From assembly GCA_005518185.1 (NCBI GenBank), contig RKSN01000002.1, positions 726,452-790,451 on the forward strand: 64,000 nt of DNA. The letters run 5' to 3'. The translations under genes and the position numbers were made by a program. The notes under the pieces were generated by a model. That model ran no database searches, was not told the DNA's origin, and saw only the letters and a list, made by a program, of their open reading frames with translations. The stretch is from Chakrabartia godavariana. GTDB lineage: Bacteria > Pseudomonadota > Alphaproteobacteria > Sphingomonadales > Sphingomonadaceae. Below, one piece after another: positions 41,097-50,224 of the stretch. The stretch's first letter is position 1. Each line of letters starts with the position of its first letter.

Positions 41097-42389
41097 ATGA
41101 AGTTTGTTCGCGCCGCGCTGGCAGCAGCGGCAGTTGCGGTTCCGGCGATCGCCCATGCCCAGCCCGAAATCGTGTCGGACAGCGGCGACACCGCATGGAT
41201 TCTGACCGCCTCGGCGCTCGTGCTGATGATGACCATCCCCGGCCTTGGCCTCTTCTATGGCGGGCTGGTGCGGGCCCGCAATGTGCTCTCAGTCATCATG
41301 CACAGCTTCGTCATCCTGTGCGTTGTCTCGCTGCTCTGGGCCATGTTCGGCTACAGCCTCGTCTTTGGCGCAGGGACGCCGTGGCTGGGCGGATTCGGCA
41401 ATGCGATGCTCGCAAACCTCGCGGACCTGCGGGCAGGCACGACCATTCCGGAATCGACCTACGCGCTGTTCCAGATGACCTTTGCGATCATCACGCCAGC
41501 GCTGGTGATCGGCGCTTTTGTTGAGCGCGTGCGCTTCGGCTGGGTTGTCGCTTTCTCGGCCCTGTGGACCGTGCTCGTCTATTTCCCGGTCGCGCGCTGG
41601 ATCTGGGGCGGCGGCTGGCTCGCCACCGATGTCGGCACGCTTGATTTCGCAGGCGGGATCGTCGTCCACACGACGGCGGGCGTCGCTGCGCTCCTCGTCG
41701 CCAAGCTGCTCGGGCCGCGCCGTGGCTTCAACAAGACGCTCCTCGCCCCGCACAGCCCCGCGCTGACGATGGTGGGTGCCGGGCTCCTCTGGGTGGGCTG
41801 GTTCGGCTTCAACGGCGGTTCAGCGGTGGCCGCGACCGACGATGCGTCGACGGCGATCCTCAACACGCATCTGGCCGCCTCCACGGCCGCGCTCGTCTGG
41901 ATTCTCATTGAACGCATCCGTATCGGCAAGGCGACGTCGATCGGCATCGTGACCGGCGCTGTCGCGGGCCTTGCGACCGTCACGCCAGCCGCCGGCTATA
42001 TCGGCCCGATGGGGGCGATCATTCTCGGCATCCTGGGCGGAACGATTTGCTTCTTCGTCGTTCAGATCGTGAAGCACGGCTGGAAGATCGACGATTCGCT
42101 CGACGTCTTTGCAGTGCACGGTGTGGGCGGGATCATGGGATCGCTCTTCATGCCCATCCTGTTCTCGGAAATGTTCGGCGGCGGCGGCTTTGCCGAAGGC
42201 GCAAACGTGACGACGCAGCTCGTCGCCCAGCTGGTCGGCGTGGTGACAGTGGCCGCCTGGACCGCCATCATGACGCTGATCGCCGCATGGATGGTGTCCT
42301 TCGTCATCCCGATGCGTGTCGATGAGGAAGCCGAACATGACGGCCTCGACCTCACCAGCCACGGCGAACGCGGCTGGGAAATGGACTGA
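41097..42389 (+). CDS. amtB: Ammonium transporter
   Basis: Start ATG 41097 after GGAGGGG; 430 residues. A cleavable signal peptide (1-21) precedes 11 membrane helices, as in AmtB. Signature pieces: DTAWILTASALVLMMTIPGLGLFYGGLVR, DFAGGIVVHTTAGVAALLVAKLLG with a pore His region, and FAVHGVGGIMGSLF with the second pore His. The cytoplasmic end is short. GlnK is not next to it, which is less usual since amtB is often paired with glnK. It diverges from topA. Confidence 0.95.
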   Translation: MKFVRAALAAAAVAVPAIAHAQPEIVSDSGDTAWILTASALVLMMTIPGLGLFYGGLVRARNVLSVIMHSFVILCVVSLLWAMFGYSLVFGAGTPWLGGFGNAMLANLADLRAGTTIPESTYALFQMTFAIITPALVIGAFVERVRFGWVVAFSALWTVLVYFPVARWIWGGGWLATDVGTLDFAGGIVVHTTAGVAALLVAKLLGPRRGFNKTLLAPHSPALTMVGAGLLWVGWFGFNGGSAVAATDDASTAILNTHLAASTAALVWILIERIRIGKATSIGIVTGAVAGLATVTPAAGYIGPMGAIILGILGGTICFFVVQIVKHGWKIDDSLDVFAVHGVGGIMGSLFMPILFSEMFGGGGFAEGANVTTQLVAQLVGVVTVAAWTAIMTLIAAWMVSFVIPMRVDEEAEHDGLDLTSHGERGWEMD

Positions 42390-42404
42390 GGGGCCACCTG
42401 CGAC

Positions 42405-42527
42405 CGTCATCCTGAACTTGTTTCAGGATCCATGAACACCGTCAGGTCGGGCGAGGAGTTCCCAGCCTGCGGCGTTCAAACAACGATCATTTGTGCCAAT
42501 GGATGCTGAACCAAGTTCAGCATGACG
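42405..42527. repeat. Dispersed inverted-repeat element, copy 1
   Basis: It begins CGTCATCCTGAACTTG and ends CAAGTTCAGCATGACG, so the ends are near-perfect reverse complements around a unique middle of about 90 nt. Copy 2 at 53055-53159 has the same ends and the same inner ATCCATGAACAC and GCCAATGGAT blocks. It lies between amtB and the convergent oxidoreductase gene. Confidence 0.82.
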
Positions 42528-42539
42528 ATAGGGAAAACC

Positions 42540-43943
42540 TCAATCGCCCGTCAGGATGCGGTCGACCAGCTGCTTCACCGTCGGCACGAACCCGTTCGAA
42601 TAGAAGGGGTCCTTCTTGAAGTTATAGGCATTGTGGCCCGCGAACATCAGGTTCTGGTCCACATCGCCGCCATGCGCGATGTCCTGCAGCGTCTTCTGGA
42701 TGCAGAAGCTGCGCGGGTCGGCCAGATAGCCGGTGGTGTAATCGTCATGGTCCTTCCACGACGAGAAACCGCAGTGCGACAGGCAGCCCATGCAGTCGGC
42801 CTGATCCTTCTGGATCACCTTGCGCTCTGCCTCGGTCACGAAGACGAGCGTGTCGTCGGGCGTCTTGAGCGCGGTGGTGAAGCCGGCCCCGAACCATTCG
42901 CGCGCGCGCTTCAGGTCGGCGAGCGAGACCCAGTAATTCTTGCCCTTCACGCCGACGTCGAGTTCGTGCGTCAATGTCTCGGTCTGGGCGCGGCCATAGG
43001 CGATCTGCCGCTCGCTGCGCGCCTGCAGGTTGAGGAGGAACGGCGTCTTGACCGCGCTCGAGTAGAAACCTGTCGGCGAGAATTTGTGGAGGAGCACATC
43101 GCCTTCCTCCAGCGTCATCAGCCGGTCCTTCCACCCCTGCGGGATGGGGCTTTCCTGCGTCAGCAGCGGGCGCGTACCGAACTGGAAGGCGATCTGGCCA
43201 AGCTCCGGATTGTCGATCCAGTCATTCCAGTCGCGCAGATACCAGACGCCGCCTGCCATCACGATCGGCGTGGCGTCCGGGATGCCCGCTTCGCGCATCA
43301 CATCGCGCAGCGCCTTGACGCGGGGGTAAGGATCTTCGGGCTTCAGCGGGTCTTCCGCGTTGGACAGGCCGTTATGCCCGCCCGCGAGCCACGGGTCTTC
43401 ATAGACGACCGCGCCCAAAAGTTCGGGCACCTTGGAATAGGCCCGCTTCCACAGCGCGCGGAAGGCACGGCCGGAGCTGACGATGGGCAGATAGGACACG
43501 CCGAATTCGGCCGCGATTTCCGACAGCTTGTAGGGCATCCCGGCACCGCAGGTGACGCCGTGGATCAGGCCCTTGGTCTGTTCCAGCACGCCCCGCAAAA
43601 TCGGCTGGGCGCCGCCCATTTCCCACAGGACGTTGATGTTGATGGCGCCCTTGCCCGACGCAATGTCGTAAGCCCGCTTCACCTGCTCCACGGCACCGTC
43701 AATGCCGTACTGGATCAGCTGTTCATGCCGTTCCCGACGCGTGCTGGCGTTGTAAACCTGGGGGACGATCTTGCCGGTCGGATCATAGCTGTCCGCATTG
43801 ACCGCAGACACCGTGCCGATGCCGCCCGCGGCCGCCCAGGCGCCGGCGCTGGCATGGTTGGTCGCAGACACGCCCTTGCCGCCTTCAACGAGCGGCCAGA
43901 CTTCACGACCGTGATAGGTGATCGGCTTCAAACCCTTGAACAT
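42540..43943 (-). CDS. NAD(P)H-dependent flavin oxidoreductase, nitronate monooxygenase family
   Basis: 467 residues of TIM-barrel NMO type: GGKGVSATNHASAGAWAAAGGIGTVSA near the N-terminus, GAININVLWEMGG, HGVTCGAGMPYKLSEIAAEFG, and APIVMAGGVWYLRD-like DATPIVMAGGV for the flavin phosphate site. FQFGTRPLLTQES follows. The C-terminal extension with CMGCLSHCGFSSW contains three Cys and is found in a subset of the family. Activity on nitronate cannot be proved; many members have unknown substrates. Monocistronic. Confidence 0.82.
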   Translation of the reverse strand: MFKGLKPITYHGREVWPLVEGGKGVSATNHASAGAWAAAGGIGTVSAVNADSYDPTGKIVPQVYNASTRRERHEQLIQYGIDGAVEQVKRAYDIASGKGAININVLWEMGGAQPILRGVLEQTKGLIHGVTCGAGMPYKLSEIAAEFGVSYLPIVSSGRAFRALWKRAYSKVPELLGAVVYEDPWLAGGHNGLSNAEDPLKPEDPYPRVKALRDVMREAGIPDATPIVMAGGVWYLRDWNDWIDNPELGQIAFQFGTRPLLTQESPIPQGWKDRLMTLEEGDVLLHKFSPTGFYSSAVKTPFLLNLQARSERQIAYGRAQTETLTHELDVGVKGKNYWVSLADLKRAREWFGAGFTTALKTPDDTLVFVTEAERKVIQKDQADCMGCLSHCGFSSWKDHDDYTTGYLADPRSFCIQKTLQDIAHGGDVDQNLMFAGHNAYNFKKDPFYSNGFVPTVKQLVDRILTGD

Positions 43944-44089
43944 AATGCCCCTGCAAACATCCTTTTTCCGGGTCCCCTATACGCAGTTGAAATCAAAATG
44001 CGCGGATTTTGTTGTCCTGCGCGACGGCCAAAAGCGGACAAGTGTGGATCACGCTACGTCATGGCCGCATCTTCCATTGCGCCTGCCCG

Positions 44090-45208
44090 TCACGCCATCG
44101 GATCGGGCAGGCCGTAGAGCGCGGCATAGCGGGCGATCATGCCCTTTTCATCAAATGCCGCGCGTGCCTTTTCCTGATTGGCCAAACCAAGACGACGACG
44201 CATCGTTGCATCCCATGAAAGAAGATCGAGTGCGGCTGCGAACGATGTTTCATCCGCGCAAGGCACGATCAGGTCACGATTTTCCTCCGCGACCATCGCC
44301 CGCACGTCGCCGACATCGGTGGCGACGACCGGCAGACCGGCCGCCATGGCCTCGACCATCGAGATCGGGAACTGCTCACTGTCGGATGACAGGGCAAAGA
44401 TATCGAAATGGCCGACATAAAGATGCGGCGCGGCCAGAAAGCCCGGCATCAGCACGCGGCCGGACAGGCCAAGCGCCGCGACCTGCGCTGCGATGGCATC
44501 GCGTTCCGGCCCCTCCCCCACGATCACGAGTTTCACATGCGCAGGAAGCGTAGCGACCGCGCGGACGAGGCGGGGCAGGTTCTTGACGGCGCGCAGACCG
44601 GCAAGCGTGCCGATGACGATATCGCCCTCCCCCCGCACAAGACCCGGAATGGCCCCGGGGACGGGCGGGCGCATATAAAGGCTTGTGTCGATGCCATTGG
44701 GAATGCGGTGCAGCCGCGCCGCCGGCTGGTGCCAGACGGTCCGCGCAATGCCCTCCAGCCGTTCGCTCGGCACGATGAGTGCCGCCGCCGTCGGCAGCAT
44801 CAGACGCCGGAACAGATTGCGCTTCCAGTTCAGACGCTCCGCCTCATCGGCGTTGAACCCGTCCTCATGATGGAGGATCGGCGGGCACCTTTCCGGAAAC
44901 AGCCGACGCGCGCCCACCGCATCCATCGCGCCCCAATTATAGGTCAGCACCAGATCGAAGGACCGCATATAGGCCGCAAGATCACGGTAGCGCGCAGGCG
45001 ACGGCTTGCCATGAAGCGCCGGGGCATCGCCTGGAAAATGCACAAGAATATTGGGGTCAATCACCGCACGCGCGCCCATCTGGTCGGGCATGGCGGACAG
45101 GATGGTGTGCTCTGCAGCATCCCCGAACGCATTCATCAACCGGACTGCCCGCGCCTCCTTTCCACCCAGGGAGAAGGTGGAATGGCAATGCAGGATCCGG
45201 CGTCTCAC
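44090..45208 (-). CDS. GT4-type glycosyltransferase
   Basis: Start GTG 45208, overlapping the hydrolase stop by 4 nt (GTGA); a longer frame to 45418 lies inside the hydrolase. 372 residues. Acceptor side: RRRILHCHSTFSLGGKEARAVRLMNAFG. Donor side: IGTLAGLRAVKNLPRLVRA, VIVGEGPERDAI, and FALSSDSEQFPISMVEAMAAGLPVVATDVGDV. The Ex7E motif is present (EQFPISMVE). Probably acts on a cell-surface polysaccharide or lipid. The partner alpha/beta hydrolase shows no functional link that I recognise. Confidence 0.85.
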   Translation of the reverse strand: MRRRILHCHSTFSLGGKEARAVRLMNAFGDAAEHTILSAMPDQMGARAVIDPNILVHFPGDAPALHGKPSPARYRDLAAYMRSFDLVLTYNWGAMDAVGARRLFPERCPPILHHEDGFNADEAERLNWKRNLFRRLMLPTAAALIVPSERLEGIARTVWHQPAARLHRIPNGIDTSLYMRPPVPGAIPGLVRGEGDIVIGTLAGLRAVKNLPRLVRAVATLPAHVKLVIVGEGPERDAIAAQVAALGLSGRVLMPGFLAAPHLYVGHFDIFALSSDSEQFPISMVEAMAAGLPVVATDVGDVRAMVAEENRDLIVPCADETSFAAALDLLSWDATMRRRLGLANQEKARAAFDEKGMIARYAALYGLPDPMA

Positions 45209-46080
45209 GTCATGACGGCTTTCAGCAACGCTCCGATCGCGCGCGTGGCCGCCGGCTCGTTGAGTGCGGGCGCATGGCCGACGCCGTTCACGGTCGTCAG
45301 CCGGGCATTGGGCAGGCGTCGCGCCATGTCCTTCGCGGTCGCTTCCTTCAGGAGATCGGAAAGGCCGCCGCGCAGGATGCTGACCGGGGCATCGCCCAGC
45401 GCCTCGTATACGGGCCAAAGGTCCACCGCGACGCCGGGATCCGCCTTGAGCGGTTCGGATATGCGCAGGTCATGGTCAAACACGACGCGGCCCTGCTGCG
45501 TCAGGCGGCAGACGCGCTTGGCAAAATCGATCCAGTCTTCCAGCCCATAGGCGGGGTAGACCATGCCCTGCTGTTCCCCGAGGTCACGCGCGGCGTGCAC
45601 CCAGGTGGGCCAGCTGTGCGTCTTGCCGACCGAGGCGCGAATCCGGGCCAGCCCGCGCGGATCAAGCTCTGGCCCGATGTCGTTGAGGAGCGCTCCTGCG
45701 ATGCGGCCCGGCTTGGCCGCGGCGAGGAGCATGGTGACGAGCCCGCCCAGCGACGTGCCAAACGCCACGAAGCGCTTGATCTTGAGCTCCGCGAGCAGGA
45801 TCTCCATGTCCTCGACATAGGTGGCGGGGACATAGGTCATCGGGTCCTTGGCATAGGCGCTTTCGCCGCGCCCGCGCAGATCGACGCAGATGACGCGCCA
45901 ATCGCCCGACAGCCGGCGAGCGACATGCTCAAAGTCGCGCGCATTGCGCGTCAGGCCGGGAATGCAGATGATCGGCGGGCGATTCCTGGCGCCCGGATAA
46001 TCCCGATAATGGAGCTTCAGGCCGTCTTTCGACGTCCAATAGCCGTCCGAGTATTGCACAAGGCTCCCCATGCCCCCCAT
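45205..46080 (-). CDS. Alpha/beta-fold hydrolase
   Basis: Start ATG 46080 (or 46071), with GGAGG 12 nt upstream; 291 residues. Canonical fold: ICIPGLTRNARDF (oxyanion loop), VDLRGRGESAYA, catalytic Ser in AFGTSLGGLVTM, Asp in the strand after VFDHDLRI and His in NGVGHAPALNE. Substrate unknown; the composition resembles ester or lactone hydrolases. It overlaps the glycosyltransferase gene by 4 nt and diverges from selO with only 8 bp between start codons. Confidence 0.85.
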   Translation of the reverse strand: MGGMGSLVQYSDGYWTSKDGLKLHYRDYPGARNRPPIICIPGLTRNARDFEHVARRLSGDWRVICVDLRGRGESAYAKDPMTYVPATYVEDMEILLAELKIKRFVAFGTSLGGLVTMLLAAAKPGRIAGALLNDIGPELDPRGLARIRASVGKTHSWPTWVHAARDLGEQQGMVYPAYGLEDWIDFAKRVCRLTQQGRVVFDHDLRISEPLKADPGVAVDLWPVYEALGDAPVSILRGGLSDLLKEATAKDMARRLPNARLTTVNGVGHAPALNEPAATRAIGALLKAVMT

Positions 46081-46088
46081 ATCGCCGT

Positions 46089-47486
46089 ATGTCCTCCTTC
46101 CCGCAAGCACCCCTTTTCCGCCCCGAACGCACCATTGACGAAGTGGCGGATTTCCTGGCCGATCCGGTCGATGCCGCCGACTTTCCTGCAACGATCCTGC
46201 GCTTCCGCAATGATCGCGCGGCCGCGCAAGTGGGGCTGGAGAGTCTCGATGACAGCGCATGGGTACAGCACTTCGGGCGGTTTGCGCCGCTGCCGGGCAG
46301 CCTCCCGCGTCCATTGGCACTGCGCTATCACGGGCATCAGTTCCGCGTGTACAATCCCGATATCGGCGATGGGCGAGGCTTTCTGTTCGCACAGATGCGC
46401 GACACGGCGGACCGGCTGATCGACTTTGGGACCAAAGGCTCCGGCCAGACGCCCTATAGCCGTTTTGGCGACGGGCGCCTGACGCTCAAAGGCGCGGTGC
46501 GCGAAATCCTCGCAACCGAAATGCTCGAGGCGCTCGGCGTCGAGACGAGCCGCACCTTCTCGGTCATCGAAACGGGCGAGGCCCTCCACCGCGGCGACGA
46601 ACCGAGCCCGACCCGCTCGGCCGTGCTGGTCCGCATGTCGCACGGCCACATCCGCATCGGCAGCTTCCAGCGGCTGGCAGCGTTGGGCGAGGAGGATCAT
46701 CTCCGCCGGCTCACCGCCTATGCGCTGCGCCATTATTATGGCGAAGCGGCGGGCGATGACGGGGACGCGCCGGTCCGGCTCGTAAGTCTGGTGGTGGAAC
46801 GCACGGCCCGGCTGGCCGCGAGCTTCATGGCGGCCGGGTTCGTCCACGGCGTGCTCAACAGCGACAACATCAATGTGACCGGCGAGAGCTTCGATTATGG
46901 CCCCTGGCGCTGGACGCCAACCTTCGATCCGAACTTCACCGCGGCCTATTTCGATGAACAGGGGCTCTATGCCTTTGGGCGACAGGCCGAGGCGATCCAT
47001 TGGGATGTCGTGCAGCTGGCCAATTCCATGCTCTCCATTGCCGACCGGGACGCGCTGGTCGCTGCGATCGAAGGCTATGCCCCCGCCTTCCGCCACGCCA
47101 TCGTCGACCGCATCCTGTGGCGTCTGGGCGTCGCACGGCGCAGCGAGCGGGAAGACATCGCCGCCGTCACCGCGATCGAAACCGCACTGTTCGCCAGCAA
47201 GGTCGATATCGACCGCTTCTATTTCGACTGGGCGGGCGGGCGCCTGCGGGACGGGCGCGACCCCGCGCTTTATGCCAATGAATATTTCGAACCGCTCACC
47301 CGTGCGCTGGCCGACTATGTCCCCGCCCGCCCGCTGACTCATGCATATTGGGCAGGCGAGGCGCCCTGTTCGATGCACATCGAAGAGGTGGAAGCCATCT
47401 GGGCGCCCATTGCCGAACGCGATGACTGGTCCGCGCTGCACAATAAAGTGCGCCAAATCCGACAATTGGGCGAGGCCATGTCGTAA
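46089..47486 (+). CDS. selO: Protein adenylyltransferase SelO family (UPF0061)
   Basis: 465 residues. Family blocks: ALRYHGHQFRVYNPDIGDGRGFLFAQM, IDFGTKGSGQTPYSRFGDGRLTLKGAVREIL, VLNSDNINVTGESFDYGPW and FDPNFTAAYFDEQGLYAFGRQ. These hold the pseudokinase-like ATP-binding and metal residues (Asn and Asp of SDNINVTGESFDYG). SelO adds AMP to proteins in redox stress. No C-terminal selenocysteine or CxxU is visible here. The ATG at 46089 has no ribosome site and lies 8 bp from the divergent start, so translation may be leaderless or begin lower. Confidence 0.88.
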   Translation: MSSFPQAPLFRPERTIDEVADFLADPVDAADFPATILRFRNDRAAAQVGLESLDDSAWVQHFGRFAPLPGSLPRPLALRYHGHQFRVYNPDIGDGRGFLFAQMRDTADRLIDFGTKGSGQTPYSRFGDGRLTLKGAVREILATEMLEALGVETSRTFSVIETGEALHRGDEPSPTRSAVLVRMSHGHIRIGSFQRLAALGEEDHLRRLTAYALRHYYGEAAGDDGDAPVRLVSLVVERTARLAASFMAAGFVHGVLNSDNINVTGESFDYGPWRWTPTFDPNFTAAYFDEQGLYAFGRQAEAIHWDVVQLANSMLSIADRDALVAAIEGYAPAFRHAIVDRILWRLGVARRSEREDIAAVTAIETALFASKVDIDRFYFDWAGGRLRDGRDPALYANEYFEPLTRALADYVPARPLTHAYWAGEAPCSMHIEEVEAIWAPIAERDDWSALHNKVRQIRQLGEAMS

Positions 47487-47580
47487 AGAGGAAAAGGCTG
47501 CCTTTCGCGCCTTCGCGTAGTAAAGAGAATTTCACTATTGTCGGCTAGCCATCGGCCTAACGGGTGTAATCGAGCGTAGC

Positions 47581-49014
47581 ATGTCTGGATCCGAGATCAT
47601 TTCCATCGAGCCGGCAACGGGTGCGACCTATTGGCGCGGACCGGTAAGCAATATCGACGCGGAAGTGGCGCTGGCACGGACCGCCGGACCCGAATGGAGC
47701 GCCCGCCCGCTGACGACGCGCATGGAAGCGATGCGCCGCTTTGCCAACACCGTCCGGCAGAAATCCGAAGCATTGGCCGACTGCATCGCGCGGGAAACCG
47801 GCAAGCCGCTGTGGGAAGCGCGGACTGAGGTCGAATCCGTCATCAACAAGGTCGAAATTTCGATCCGTGCTTATGCCGAACGCACGCCGCAGCGGCGGCT
47901 GGAGGGCAATCTCGGCGCCCGAACCGCCGTCCGGCACAAGCCGCACGGTGTCATGGCCGTGCTCGGCCCCTATAATTTCCCGGCGCATCTGCCCAATGGA
48001 CACATCGTGCCAGCTCTTCTTGCCGGCAACGCCGTCGTCTTCAAACCGTCCGAAAAAACGCCGGCCACCGGCAAGATGCTCGTCGAGCTGTTCCATGCAG
48101 CGGGCGTGCCGACAGGCGTCCTCCGCCTGGTCATCGGCGGCATCGATGAAGGCAAGGCGCTGGTCTCGCATCCCGATGTCGAAGGCATTCTCTTCACCGG
48201 TTCGGCGCGCACGGGCATTGCGCTCAACCGGCAGTTTGCCGACCAGCCGGGCAAGATGCTCGCGCTCGAAATGGGCGGCAACAACCCGATCGTCGTCTGG
48301 GATACGCCTGACATCGCGACAGCAGCGGTGCTCGTCGTCCAGTCCGCCTATCTGAGCGCAGGCCAGCGCTGCACCGCGGCCTCGCGCCTGATCGTCCGTG
48401 ATGGGATGCACGCGCCTCTGGTCGAGGAAATCCGCAAGCTTGCAAGCCGCCTGATCGTCGGCGAACCCTTTTCTGATCCCGCGCCTTTCATGGGGCCCGT
48501 AATCGACAATGAGACCGCCGACAGTCTGCAGGAAAGCTTCCTGACGCTGATGATGAAGGGCGGCGTGCCGATCATCCAGCTTGTCCGGCCGATTGAGGGG
48601 CGGCCTTTCCTGTCGCCCGCGCTCATCGACATGACGCAGGCGAGCGAACGCCCCGATGTCGAGCTGTTCGGCCCGATCCTCCAGATGATCCGCGTGCCCG
48701 ATTTCGATGCCGCCATCGAGGAAGCCAACGCCACGCGCTACGGCCTGTCGGCCTCGCTCATCGGGGGAACGCCGCAGGAATATGACCGGTTCTGGGCCAA
48801 TGTCCGCGCGGGCGTGATCAACTGGAACCGGCCGACCAATGGCGCGCCCTCCTCCGCCCCCTTTGGCGGCGTTGGCCTGTCGGGCAACCACCGGCCGAGC
48901 GCCTTTTACGCCGCCGACTATTGCGCCTATCCCGTTGTTTCGACGGAAGAAGAACAGGCGCGCGCCGCAATCGGCATTGGCCTCAAGGACCTCACGCCAA
49001 GTTTCGCTAAATAG
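47581..49014 (+). CDS. astD: N-succinylglutamate 5-semialdehyde dehydrogenase
   Basis: 477 residues of the AstD branch of aldehyde dehydrogenases. NAD-binding and catalytic parts: GVMAVLGPYNFPAHLPNGHIVPALLAGNAV, FTGSARTGIAL, Glu in LEMGGNNP, nucleophile Cys264 in SAGQRCTAASR. PTNGAPSSAPFGGVGLSGNHRPSAFYAADYCAYPV at the end is an AstD signature. It oxidises succinylglutamate semialdehyde in arginine succinyltransferase catabolism. The other ast genes are not in this window. Confidence 0.92.
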   Translation: MSGSEIISIEPATGATYWRGPVSNIDAEVALARTAGPEWSARPLTTRMEAMRRFANTVRQKSEALADCIARETGKPLWEARTEVESVINKVEISIRAYAERTPQRRLEGNLGARTAVRHKPHGVMAVLGPYNFPAHLPNGHIVPALLAGNAVVFKPSEKTPATGKMLVELFHAAGVPTGVLRLVIGGIDEGKALVSHPDVEGILFTGSARTGIALNRQFADQPGKMLALEMGGNNPIVVWDTPDIATAAVLVVQSAYLSAGQRCTAASRLIVRDGMHAPLVEEIRKLASRLIVGEPFSDPAPFMGPVIDNETADSLQESFLTLMMKGGVPIIQLVRPIEGRPFLSPALIDMTQASERPDVELFGPILQMIRVPDFDAAIEEANATRYGLSASLIGGTPQEYDRFWANVRAGVINWNRPTNGAPSSAPFGGVGLSGNHRPSAFYAADYCAYPVVSTEEEQARAAIGIGLKDLTPSFAK

Positions 49015-49067
49015 CAGGCAATATTCTCTGCTTTGCGGGAAAGGGTGTCGAGGCCCATCTGCCCTCC

Positions 49068-49835
49068 ATGGAATCTGGACGAGTCATCCTTGTCGGCGCG
49101 GGGCCCGGTGATCCCGATCTGCTGACGATCAAAGCCGCCCGCGCGCTCGCCGCCGCGGACGTGATCGTGCATGACGGGCTGGTCGATGATGCGATCCTCG
49201 CGCTCGGCAACCCCAAGGCGCGCTACATCTCGGTTGCCAAGCAGCGCAGCCGTCACACCGTCCCGCAGGATCAGATCAACGCCCTGTTGGTCAAAGAGGC
49301 CCGGGCCGGTCATCTCGTCATCCGCCTGAAGTGCGGCGACCCGTTCATCTTCGGACGCGGCGGCGAAGAGGCGGAGGAATGCCGCGCGTTCGGCGTCGCC
49401 GTTGAGGTCATCCCCGGCATCTCGGCGGCGGTCGGCTGTGCCGCGGAAGCGATGCTCCCCCTCACCCACCGCGATGATGCAAGCGCTGTCAGCTTCGTTG
49501 CGGGCCAGTGCAAGGGGCTGTCCGAACAGGACTGGTCGGGTCTTGCCGGGAAGGGCCGCACGCTCGTCATCTATATGGGCGTCGCGACCGCCACTGACAT
49601 TGCGGAAAAGCTGATTGCCGACGGCGTGTCCCCCGACATGCCCGTTGCGGTGCTGGAACGCGGCACGCGGCAGGGCGCGCGCGCCATCCGCACGATATTG
49701 ACCGATCTCGGCGACATGATCGCCCGCGACGGTGTGAAGAGTCCGGCGATCATCATCGTCGGCGATGTGGTCCTGCGTTCGGATGCCGAAGACCGGCTCC
49801 GCGCGCTTGCAAAACAGGTGGAACAACTCGGATGA
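49068..49835 (+). CDS. cobA: Uroporphyrinogen-III C-methyltransferase
   Basis: 255 residues, only the SUMT domain, without the CysG dehydrogenase/ferrochelatase part. Signatures: LVGAGPGDPDLLTIKAARALAAADVIVHDGLV (split over the P-loop), RLKCGDPFIFGRGGEEA and GITAAVGCAAEAMLPLTHR-type VIPGISAAVGCAAEAML. It makes precorrin-2 from uroporphyrinogen III, leading to siroheme. First gene of a sulfate-assimilation operon; the siroheme is needed by the CysI encoded next. Its stop overlaps DUF2849 by 4 nt. Confidence 0.95.
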   Translation: MESGRVILVGAGPGDPDLLTIKAARALAAADVIVHDGLVDDAILALGNPKARYISVAKQRSRHTVPQDQINALLVKEARAGHLVIRLKCGDPFIFGRGGEEAEECRAFGVAVEVIPGISAAVGCAAEAMLPLTHRDDASAVSFVAGQCKGLSEQDWSGLAGKGRTLVIYMGVATATDIAEKLIADGVSPDMPVAVLERGTRQGARAIRTILTDLGDMIARDGVKSPAIIIVGDVVLRSDAEDRLRALAKQVEQLG

Positions 49836-50128
49836 AATTGCTGACTGGCAATGACCTCGCCTCAGGCGCGGTCACATGGTGGACGGGCGACGGCTGGTCG
49901 CTGCACGTGGAAGACGCGGTCGACGTCGATGAACATGGCGATGCCATTTTGGCCGTCGAGGAAGCTGCGCGCCGCGTGAACGCGCCGTACATCATCGATG
50001 CGGTGGGCACGCCGGAAGGCCCGCGCCCCGCGCATATCAAGGACCGCGTCCGCGCGCTCGGCCCCACTGTCCGACCCGACCTGACACTGAAGCCGGCCGA
50101 TCCCGACGCCGGAAACTGGGTGATCTGA
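49832..50128 (+). CDS. DUF2849 protein of the sulfite-reductase operon
   Basis: 98 residues with the DUF2849 pattern: TGNDLASGAVTWWTGDGWSLHVEDAVDV, EEAARRVNAPYIIDA and GPRPAHIKDRVRALGPTVRPDL. In alphaproteobacteria this family lies between cobA and cysI, as here. Biochemical role unknown; it is probably a small accessory protein of the reductase. Overlaps cobA by 4 nt (ATGA). Confidence 0.88.
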   Translation: MKLLTGNDLASGAVTWWTGDGWSLHVEDAVDVDEHGDAILAVEEAARRVNAPYIIDAVGTPEGPRPAHIKDRVRALGPTVRPDLTLKPADPDAGNWVI

Positions 50129-50150
50129 TGAAGTTTTCGCCACCCTCCCC

Positions 50151-50216
50151 GTTTGTGTCGAGCGAAGTCGAGACACGCGGTGCCACGTCCCTCGACGTCG
50201 CTCGGGACGAACGGAG
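50151..50216. repeat. Dispersed inverted repeat upstream of cysI
   Basis: GTTTGTGTCGAGCGAAGTCGAGACAC is followed by CGGTGCCACGTCCCTCGACGTCGCTCGGGACGAAC (each half folds on itself and on the other). Such TCGAGCGAAGTCGA blocks are typical of sphingomonad intergenic repeats. It lies between DUF2849 and cysI, ending about 8 nt before the start codon. Confidence 0.68.
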
Positions 50217-50224
50217 CAAATAAG

